Assembly (NCBI GenBank): GCA_024291935.2
Contig: JAGTYA010000025.1
Span: 10,747,501 to 10,811,500, forward strand
Reading direction: 5' to 3'
Source: Okapia johnstoni
Lineage: Eukaryota; Chordata; Mammalia; Artiodactyla; Giraffidae
DNA length: 64,000 nucleotides
Both the position numbers and the translations under genes were made by a program. Below the pieces are notes generated by a model that made no database searches, was not told where the DNA came from, and was given only the letters and a program-made list of their open reading frames with translations. Below, piece after piece: positions 56,011 to 64,000 of this stretch (the first letter of the stretch is position 1; each line of letters starts with the position of its first letter).

Positions 56011-59000
56011 ATAGGTTTAAAATATTTTCCTCAGGACTGTTGTAGTTTTGTTTTAAATCCTTGAGTGCGTCCGCCGGGTGTTTGGTTTGGGGAATTGTAC
56101 CAGGTGAGGAGTGTAGCTTTTATTATTCAGTGGAAATTAGCCAGTCGTTCGCAGACAGGTTGTTGAAGAGTCTGTCCTTCTCTGCTGACTTGAAGTCCTG
56201 TCTGATTCCTCCGTGAACCAGGTCTGTGCTTGGATCCTGCCGCTTCCTTGGCAGATATTCGTGGAACACCTCCTGCAGGCCCAGCCCTGTGTTGGGGTCC
56301 TGGACGTGTCTGTGAACAGAATCAAAGATCCTCTGAAGCTCCCTCCACGCTGGTGGTCAGGCTCTGTTCCTGTGCCAACCTCGGGCTTGCGGTTTTACAC
56401 ACTTTCTTAGGGCAGAACCCCCTCTTCTGTTCTTTTAAGCAGCGGTCTTGGCTCTTGTTGGCAGTCACTCTTCCACACCGATTGTGGAATCAGCTCGTTA
56501 AGACTGTGGAAACCCCTGGTGGAATTTGCACTGTAGCCCCTTGCGACTGGGGGGCTTCACCCCTTTACAAGTTGACGGGGAGAGGCGAGGCCTGGCCGCA
56601 GTGGGTGTTTAAGCTCAGATTGCCGGTGACCACAGTCCGTCCAGCTGCCCTGGCTGGGCCCAATGCAGGCGCTCGGTGGCCGCATCCCAGGACGGGCCCA
56701 GGGCTGCAGAGCCCATGCTGTGGGGGCGGCGGGGCAGAGCAGGTGCGTGGCCGGCAGCTGCAGCTCCCCGCCTCGTCCTCAGAAGTGGCTTTCCCCCTCA
56801 GGGCCTGTTGGGGGACTGAAGGAGCGACCCCAGTCCTGTCCACCAGCCGCCTGCCCGGAGCCTCCCCAGGCCCAGAGAGAGCTGGTGGTCCAACCTTGTG
56901 CGGGGCCAGACGCCCGGGCACGCTCTGGAGAGCCCTAGTACAATTCCCCGCCAGCACGAGAGTGACAGAGCGCAAAGGTCCTGGTGGGCTCTGCCCAAGG
57001 CTGGCCCCTCCCCGGGATGCCTGGCCTTGGCACCACTGTCCCTTGCCTTCCAGCCCCGGCCCCTGCCTCGCCCCCCGCCCGCTTTCTCCCTGTAGCTCTC
57101 CCTCCCCCAGGCCCCCACCCATGCTCGTGCCCCAGGCGGCCTTCCCAGCCCAGATCCCCACACCAGGGGAGCCTGGAGTCCGAATGACGAGTCCAAAGTG
57201 GGCGCTCGGCCGACCGGGGAGGAGAGCGGGAAAACGAGAGAAACCCAAGACTGGGAGGCCGGGTGGCCGGCAGGGTCGTCCCCGGGGTCGCATCGTCCGC
57301 CTGGCATCCGGGTGTGCCTCCAGCCCCAGGGCCCGGGCGTGTGCACTCCTCCTCGGGTCAGTGCAGAGCCTCATGAGGGGCAGGGCCCCCGGGAGCACGC
57401 CTGGGGCCGCTGGGGGCCAGTGGGGCGCCCCGGGCCAGGGACCCAGGAGCAGTGTCCGCTGCTGGCTCCTTGGGCTCAGGGAGTCCTCCCCTCGCCAGCC
57501 AGATGCCACCTGGGCCAGGAGACCCCCGACCTCCCCGCCTGACCTCCAGCTGAAGACCCCGTCCTCTCGGTTGCTGGGAGCTCCTGGTCTCCGCCCCAGC
57601 CCGCTCGGTCGGGGTTCCTGTCCCACAGCGTGTTCTGACAGCTGCCCAGTGGACGCGGCTGCTCTCAGCTCCGCTCAGGCCGAGAGCCGGAGCTCTCTGG
57701 CTCACCCGCGGCTTCACCAGCGCAAATACCGTCATCGCTGCCCCCAAACCGTGTCCTAAGCTGCCCGAGTCGCCCCCAACTCCCGCCTGACTGCCAGGGG
57801 CTCCTAGCTGGACCCCCCCAGGGCAACCAAAGGGACCCCAGGGTTCACGCCTGCCTTGTTGAGAGCACGCCGGGCCTCTCATCCCCGGTCCAGGGGGTGA
57901 CAGATGACCCCGAGGGCTGCTCACTGCCGCCCAGACTCCTCTGCAGATCCTACTCTGAGCCCCGGAGAAGCCTCACACCCTGGGATCCTGCAAAACCCAT
58001 GCACACTGCAGGGCCTCCGCATTCGCTGTCGTCCCCACAAGGAAGTTCCCCCACCCCTCCAGTCACTCTGCCTCCCTCGTAGGAGCCCCTCCCATCCTCG
58101 CTCGGCCCCCAGACAGGAGGCAGCAGCGGTCATGCTGGGCTCAGGGCCAGCCTGGTCCAGCGCTGCCATCCGGAGCGCCGCCCAGCACAGAGCTGGCACA
58201 CTGCACTCAAACCAGGGATGTCCCCATCACACGGGGCTGCGAGCTCCTGGTGGGGGGATACCCAGCAGCCGTGATGCTGGGTGACCTTGGCATGTGAACA
58301 CAGGGAGGAGCAGCCAGGGCAGAGAGGGGTGCTCGGGCCACCTCAGGGTAGCAGCAGGAGGCTGGGCCTGACCAGGGCACGTGCCAGGGCCTCAGAGGCC
58401 AGGCAGGACCGGGGGGAGGGTGGGGGCACCCGGGTAGAGGAGCCTGGGCCTGCCCTCCTACCATCGCTGCACAGGATATGGGCCCGAGCCGTCTTGGAAA
58501 CCCAGGTTCTCTGTCCAAGCTCCTGATTTCTAAATGTTGGCTACCCACTGGACTTGCTTTGTTAACGTCATGTGGCCGTTCCATGACCGTAGGCTCCCCT
58601 GGGGGTGGCCCTGGGGCCAGCCATGAGGTGGTGTCACCCCATCCATGCATCAGTACCCGTCGCTGGGCGGCTGGAGGGGCCTGGGCGGGAATGGGGATGC
58701 TGGGCCATCCCTTCTGTGCCAGCACCCAGCGGCTCCATGGACCGCTCCCTGCCAAGCTCAGGCATGAGGCTGGGATGTGTGGCTACCCGGGGTACAGATA
58801 GCAGGGTCCCCTTGCAGCCGGAAGCTGGCCCGCACGTGGAAACACGGGGTCGCAGGGCCTGCCGTCAGTACCCAGCTGGTGGCCGTGGGGAGTCCGGCTC
58901 TGACCGCCACGCCCCCAGAGTGGGGTGAGGCCGGGCACCACATGCCCCTCAGGGGCTCCAGGCCCGTCCAAGGCTCCTGCTCCTGCCCTACTTCTGATCA

Positions 59001-59572
59001 CAGGTGCTTTACCATGAGGTCAGCCAAACCTGCACTGGGCCCTGAGGTCCAGGCTGAGGGAGCGGACTGCTGGCTCACTGCCCGGTCCCCAGGGGGCCCC
59101 CGGGTCCCGAGGCGAGTAGACGCTCAGCCCCTTCCCTGGCCTCCGACCGCAGCGGGAGCCGGCTCTGGGCCTCCGTGTCCTCCAGTGTCATGGAGGTTTG
59201 TCTTAAACCTCCAGGTGCTTACCTGCTGTGCTCCACGTTCCAGGCCCCTGCCCATGTTAACACACCCATCCCACGAGGGTGGTCCCAGCCCTGGGAGGCC
59301 AGGCGGCTGTCAGGCACCTGGGCAGCGGGGGCAGCATGGGGGCTGAGCCAGCGTGGGGGGGTCCTCGGGGTGCCGGCCGTCGAGCCTGCCCTCGGGCAGC
59401 CAGAGCGTGCTGGGCAGGGCCGCCCTGTGCGCGCCCCTCGCTGGCCCAGGCTGGGCACGGGACCTGGGTGGTCCCAGGTGGTGGACTCAGGCTGGGACAG
59501 GACCAGGTGCCTCGGAGGGGCGTGGGGGGCGGGGGCGGGCGCGCCCAGCTGAGCCTGTCTCTCGTCCCCCAG

Positions 59573-59734
59573 GAAGCCTGAGAAGGGCGTCCAGTACCTC
59601 ATCGAGCGTGGCTTCGTGCCTGACACGCCAGTGGGGGTGGCCCACTTCCTCCTGCAGCGCAAGGGCCTGAGCCGGCAGATGATTGGAGAGTTCCTGGGCA
59701 ACCGGCAGAAGCAGTTCAACCGCGATGTGCTTGA
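59573..59734 (+). CDS. IQSEC1: IQSEC1 coding exon C (Sec7 domain, first part)
   Basis: This 162-bp exon (54 codons) carries the first helices of the Sec7 domain, which catalyses GDP release from ARF. Its first base completes the lysine codon split after exon B, giving [11 protein letters not shown], and the frame continues [19 protein letters not shown] and [20 protein letters not shown] to NRDVL. Its last two bases, GA, start an aspartate codon finished by exon D. The acceptor is a pyrimidine-rich tract ending CCCCCAG at 59572 and the donor is GTGAGT at 59735. The phase is 2 on both sides, so skipping it would keep the frame but destroy the Sec7 fold. It is nearly identical to other mammalian IQSEC1 proteins. 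Intron B before it is 5867 bp and intron C after it is 1380 bp. Confidence 0.96.
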
Positions 59735-61114
59735 GTGAGTGGCCCACCTCTCCCCTGGACGCACGGGGCCCCGGGCACCTTCAGCCCCATCCAGCAGGGC
59801 TGGCCCCACCCCTGGTCCCGCGGCCTCCGTGCTGACGTCCTGAGGTGCAGCACGGGCAGCCGGCCGAGTTCGGGCTCCGTCCTCCTTCCTCTCCTGCCAG
59901 GAGATGGGGTGATGGTCCACTAGGCTGGCAGTCCCAGACCCTGCAGAAGAAGGGGTTTCCGGCCCCTGGGAACTGCTGGCAGCTTTGAGAAGGCTTGCTT
60001 GCACACGCCTGCACCCCCCTCACCCTCCCCCAGACCATCCTGAGAGGAAGGGCTCCGTGTCTGGGGCCCGTGGTCACTGGGCGGGCGCTGGGTACAGGCC
60101 CTGTCCTCACTTCACTGGCAGCGGGTGTCGGGGGTCCATAGCCCCCTTCCACAGATGAGGAGCCATAGCCAGCAGTAGGTGGCTCAGAACGGGTGCCCTT
60201 GGCCGGGACAGGGGGCGTGGCTACAGGCCTGACGTGGGCACATTGCCCACCCAGGCCCCACACGGGATGGACGACCCAGCCGGTGGGCCAGGCACAGGGT
60301 CAAAGCACACACACAGCTTTGCACTCGCTGACACGCCAACACCCTGGAGAGGCAGCCTGTGCCCCCAGCTCCTCTCCCCACAGCCTCTCTACTCCGCATT
60401 TCCCCCCATAGTGTGGTTGGCGCCCCCTCCCCTTTGAAACCAGGGAGGACCTGTCCAAGGAGAGCTGCTTAGCTCCTCCGTGAACGGGGCCCAAGACGAC
60501 CGTCCAGCCCAGCCCCTGGCCTGCGGCTGGCCCTTTGCCCACCCCCACCCCACTCCTCCAAGCCGCTGCTGGTCGGTAGGAAATCCGGGCATTGTTCTCC
60601 TTAGGTCAGACAATAGCGGCGGCCTCAGGAAGTAGCGAGACCCCCTCCTAGGCATCCTCCTCAAACGCTGGTCAGCAGACCGTCCAGTGGGGCCCCTCCG
60701 CCTCCTTGCTCTGCTGGCCGAGTTTGCTCAGAACATCGCCCCAGTGGACAGGGTCCCTGGGAGTGGACACCAGGACCTCTGCAGCCCCACCGGGTGGCCG
60801 CTTGAGGGTCCCCAGTGCAGACCCACCTTCTCTGCTCAGGGGTCCCAGTCAGGCTGGGGGCGGGGCCATGGCCAGAGTCCCCTGTCCCCCTCGCCCCCCG
60901 CAGCCTCCTCAGCTCTGCCGTCCTTGTGGGTCAGCGGGTGGGCACCTCACTGCCCCGCGGAAACACCTGGGAGAGCCTGGACGCAGGGGCCAAGCCATGG
61001 GTCTCAAGGCCGGGGGTGCCCAGGCCACCTCACTCCAGGCCTCCCTGCTCTGACCCCTCGGCCCCCAGCGGGAGGGGCGCGGGGTTGCTGACCAGCCACG
61101 GGTTCTTATTCCAG
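59735..61114 (+). other. IQSEC1: IQSEC1 intron between exons C and D
   Basis: This intron is 1380 bp of GC-rich sequence with a GTGAGT donor and a TTCCAG acceptor. A weak MIR-like stretch lies near 60090-60190. I see nothing else in it. Confidence 0.85.
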
Positions 61115-61237
61115 CTGTGTGGTGGATGAGATGGACTTCTCCGCCATGGAGCTGGACGAGGCCCTGAGGAAGTTCCAGGCGCACATCCGGGTGCAGGGGG
61201 AGGCACAGAAGGTGGAGCGGCTGATCGAGGCCTTCAG
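61115..61237 (+). CDS. IQSEC1: IQSEC1 coding exon D (Sec7 catalytic glutamate)
   Basis: This 123-bp exon (41 codons) holds the catalytic core of Sec7. It reads [20 protein letters not shown] and then [20 protein letters not shown]. The glutamate of VQGEAQK, codon 61200-61202, is by family knowledge the glutamic finger that enters the nucleotide site of ARF and displaces the magnesium-phosphate contacts. It is present here, so this copy of the exon would be catalytically competent. The acceptor is TTATTCCAG at 61114 and the donor is GTACAG at 61238. The last two bases, AG, form a serine codon with the first base of exon E. The exon is phase 2 on both sides. A second GT 19 bases further (TGGTAAG, about 61255-61261) resembles a stronger donor, but using it would add 18 intronic bases and insert residues into a conserved helix. 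Confidence 0.96.
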
Positions 61238-62475
61238 GTACAGGCCAGGCCAACTGGTAAGGGGTCCCCTCTCAGAGGCCGGGACCCCAAGGGCAGAATC
61301 CCCCTTTAGGGTCAGGGGGCCCCTCCTGGGTGCCAGGCGCTGTGTGACCCAGTGCTGGAGCCGGGGCCTCGGACGCTGGCTCCTGAATCCATCAGCGTCA
61401 TCACAGGGTGGACTCTCAGTGACACAGAGAGCCTGGTTCTGACACCCTCGCCCCGTACCGGCTGTGTGACCTTGTGCTGGGTACTTAACCTCTCTGTGCT
61501 TTGGTCCTCACCTGCAGAGAGGTATGATGATAGCACCTACCCTGCAGTGGTTGGGCGGGTACACCACTCAGGATATGTGGGCACGTTTAGCCCAGCACCT
61601 AGCACCCCAGAGAGCCTGTGATCGAGGCCGGCTGTCCCTGCAGTCCCCCTGCACGCCGGGACTTTGCACACTGCTGTGGGGGCTCCGGGCCCCACACTGG
61701 GTGTGGGAGGCCCAGCCCCCTGCTCTCTGCATGGGTGGTGGGGCCGCAGAAGAAGAGACCCCAGGCCCTGGGAGGGGAGCATTCAGACACTTCCATCCAG
61801 GAGGGCTTCCTGGAAGGGGCAGCTCTTAACAGGGAACAGAAAATTGAAGCCCACGTTGTCTAAGCTCTGATGGCTGCTGCCTCTGAGCATAGGTCACGGT
61901 ACTGCCCCTGGTTCCTCTTCTCCATCCCTGCCCCACCTGCCCAGCCCTCCACAAGGGCGCCAGTGGAGGGGGCTTTGGGAAGGCGTGGGCATGTACTGGA
62001 GGTCGTGCGTTAGTGAGGCTGTTCAGCTGCCACAGCAAAGGTGCCGCAACAGGGGGGCTGCAACCACGTGGAGATGGGCCGCCCTCTGAACTGTGGCCCT
62101 AGGCTCCTGTCACCTGAGGTCCCCAGGGCAGGTCCATCCCCACTCCAGGCAGGGCAGAGGGCGTGGAGGGCACACCCGGCCTTTAGGGCACAGCCTTCCA
62201 TCAGCCAGCACTCCAAGGGGACCCGGGGGTGTGGTCCTCAGCCCCGAGCAGCCGCCGTCCAGCTTGGCGGGGACAGGGGGTACTTGACTCACATGGGAGC
62301 AGACGGGCAGACTGTCAGGGCCAGCTTTGCTGGTCGGGGGTCCCCTCTGTGTACGCGATGCAGACGCAGAGGCTCTGAGACGAGTGACCAGCCTCAGGTG
62401 TTTGGGGCCACTGGTGGGCGAGGGGTGGCCTGGCCTCCTGCCCCGGCTGAAGTCTCCCCCCCGGCCCTGCCCCAG
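61238..62475 (+). other. IQSEC1: IQSEC1 intron between exons D and E
   Basis: This intron is 1238 bp with a GTACAG donor and a CCCCAG acceptor. It contains a sense-oriented MIR relic at about 61440-61610 and otherwise unremarkable GC-rich sequence. Confidence 0.85.
61440..61615 (+). repeat. MIR SINE relic, sense
   Basis: GGCTGTGTGACCTTGTGCTG, GGTACTTAACCTCTCTGTGC, the GATGATAGCACCTACCCTGC segment and AGCCCAGCACCTAGCACCC follow the MIR consensus over most of its length. It lies in intron D. Confidence 0.85.
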
Positions 62476-62642
62476 CCAGCGGTACTGTATCTGCAACCCC
62501 GGGGTGGTGCGGCAGTTCCGGAACCCCGACACCATCTTCATCCTGGCCTTCGCCATCATCCTGCTCAACACCGACATGTACAGCCCCAATGTCAAGCCCG
62601 AGCGCAAGATGAAGCTGGAGGACTTTGTCAAGAACCTCCGCG
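62476..62642 (+). CDS. IQSEC1: IQSEC1 coding exon E (Sec7 domain, ARF-binding helices)
   Basis: This 167-bp exon continues Sec7 with [39 protein letters not shown] and [16 protein letters not shown]. The hydrophobic helix and the [11 protein letters not shown] loop match the second conserved motif of Sec7 domains, which lines the ARF switch-binding groove. The acceptor is GCCCCAG at 62475 and the donor is GTGAGC at 62643. The exon starts by completing a serine codon (phase 2) and ends with a single G of the next glycine codon (phase 1). It is the last exon in the window. The rest of Sec7, the PH domain that binds phosphoinositides and the C-terminal tail must lie beyond 64000, so the gene is incomplete here because the window ends, not because it is damaged. 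Confidence 0.96.
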
Positions 62643-63214
62643 GTGAGCCGCCCCAGCCTCGTGAGCGTAGGGTGGGGGTGTCCCGTCCTGGGGGTGACGT
62701 GAGGCCTGGTCTCGAAACGACCGCAGGGTTTGGGCCCAGGCTCATTGCAGGGCCAGAGGGCAGAGGGACGGCAGGCCGGGTGCTGGGCGCCTGGGGCCTC
62801 TGCGCACTGCCCCTCCCCAGCCTCCGGTCTGGCCTCCACGGCGGCCCCACGGCCCTGGACGCCATGACCGCCCTGTCGCCCACGGGCAAGCCGGCTGTGA
62901 GCTGCGTGCTGTTGGTGACCCAGGAGCTTCGGGGACTCCGGTTCCTCCTCTGGTTTAGGGCCTCAGCCAGGGAAGTGGGGCCTCTGCTGTGTGTGAAACG
63001 AGCCCCGAGGGCAGAGGCTCAGCGAAGACGGGGCTTCCGGGACACACACCTGCCAGCCGGCCGCCCTCACGTCTGTGGCCTCGTGGTTCGTGTCCCAGCA
63101 CAATGGGGAGGGGTGGCTGTGTCACCCTAGTTCCCAGGGTGGGGGCCGAGCTCCCCAGAACCAGGAGAGCAAGCTGCTTGGCTCCGTCTTGGGAGCCTGG
63201 GCCGTTCCCACCAA

Positions 63215-63325
63215 GGGAAAGTTCAGAGAAGGGAGGGGACTTGCGTGAGGTCACACAGCAAGTGAGAGTCAGAGGAGGCAGGAGTTCTAAGGCCAGGCCA
63301 GCGCTTCTGCACGAAGTGCACACCC
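63215..63325 (-). repeat. MIR SINE relic, antisense
   Basis: TTGCGTGAGGTCACACAGCA and the AGTGAGAGTCAGAGGAGGCA text match the inverted MIR core. Confidence 0.75.
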
Positions 63326-63559
63326 AGCTCATTCTCTTAGGGGAAGGTATGCCCACCCCACCACACACTGGACACACTCCTCTGAAATCGCTCAGCTGCC
63401 CAGCAGGTCCAGCAGCCAGCGGCTCTGGGAGTCCAGGGAGAGGCAGGAGAGGAGCCTGGACACCTGACAAGCAGTGTTTTGCTTTCACTGATATTTGTCT
63501 TTGAATTTTTTTAAAAAATAATGTGTGTATATATACATATGTTTACTTTTTCATGCATG

Positions 63560-63840
63560 CCAGTTTTGGCTGCGCCGGGTCTCTGTTGCTCTGCGTGGGC
63601 TTTCTCCAGCTGCGGTGCATGGGCTCCTTATTGTGCTGGCCTCTCTTGTGGCAGCTCACGGGGTGTAGGCACACGGGCTTCAGTAGTCGTAGCTCACGGG
63701 CTCTAGACCATGGACTCAGTAGTTGGGGCGCACAGGCTTTGCTGCTCTGCAGCATGTGGGATCTTCTGGACCAGGGATCGAACCCATGTCTCCTGCATGA
63801 GCAGACGGATTCTTATCCACTACACCACCAGGAAAGTTCC
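63560..63840 (-). repeat. CHR-type SINE, antisense
   Basis: TTTTGGCTGCGCCGGGTCTC, the GTGGCAGCTCACGGGGTGTA region, an inverted B box (GGGATCGAACCC) and CACTACACCACCAGGAAAGT mark a full-length cetartiodactyl CHR SINE in the last intron. Confidence 0.85.
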
Positions 63841-64000
63841 TTATATTTATATTTTGAATGGGTCCTAGCTTCACATTGTTCAGAAGCCCAGACAGTCACG
63901 TGACCCAGCAGTCACCCTCCTTGGAATTTACCCGAATGAGTTGGCAACTCCCCTCTACATGGAAACCAGCACCTGGGTGCTTAGGGCGGCGTGTTCACAG

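Larger units (their letters stand above)
53706..59572 (+). other. IQSEC1: IQSEC1 intron between exons B and C
   Basis: This intron is 5867 bp. The first 1.2 kb is GC-rich unique sequence. An antisense L1 relic split by an antisense BovB fragment occupies about 54955-56010. The rest, about 56100-59570, is GC-rich with long chance open frames on both strands and no recognisable exon. Confidence 0.85.
62643..64000 (+). other. IQSEC1: IQSEC1 intron after exon E, incomplete
   Basis: The intron begins GTGAGC and runs off the window. It contains an antisense MIR relic (about 63215-63320), a short TA-rich tract near 63520-63545 and an antisense CHR-type SINE (about 63560-63840). No further exon is seen before the end. 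Confidence 0.8.

Noticed and set aside
56230..57759. A 509-codon open frame in intron B
   Set aside because: GC-rich low-complexity translation with an equally open opposite strand and no domain or splice logic.

Overview
This is a stretch of ruminant nuclear genome (cattle, sheep, goat or a close relative). The evidence is its repeats: many Bov-tA and BOV-A2 SINEs, CHR-type cetartiodactyl SINEs, and four 5'-truncated BovB (RTE) LINE copies, on a background of older mammalian L1, L2, MIR and MER5A-like relics. The species cannot be fixed from this alone.

The only protein-coding gene I can support is IQSEC1 (BRAG2), a brefeldin-resistant guanine-nucleotide exchange factor for ARF GTPases, on the + strand and incomplete at both ends. 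Five consecutive coding exons with GT-AG borders and compatible phases are present: A (48710-49004), B (52478-53705, IQ motif and a long serine-rich linker), C (59573-59734), D (61115-61237, with the catalytic glutamate of the Sec7 domain) and E (62476-62642). The end of Sec7, the PH domain and the C-terminus lie beyond base 64000. The coding first exon, which must supply two bases to the first codon of exon A, was not found and is probably upstream.

Bases 1-48709 are read as the long 5' intron of IQSEC1. They hold interspersed repeats, a TA/TG-rich microsatellite (274-872), a compound CA satellite (12680-13480), a strong CpG island (about 5500-6950) that looks like an internal promoter with a non-coding first exon ending at 6463, a smaller CpG island (about 25540-25760), and several AT-rich islands in GC-rich surroundings that may be conserved regulatory elements. 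All four BovB copies, all three CHR copies and every L1 fragment whose direction I could read are antisense to IQSEC1.

The observations most worth checking are a one-base deficit in a C-run inside exon B that breaks the reading frame before the Sec7 domain, a 126-bp inverted repeat with one mismatch just downstream of the exon A splice donor, five perfect tandem GGGGGCC units next to the putative first-exon donor, and a three-unit minisatellite just before the exon B acceptor. I see no bacterial, phage, CRISPR or mobile-gene-cassette features.
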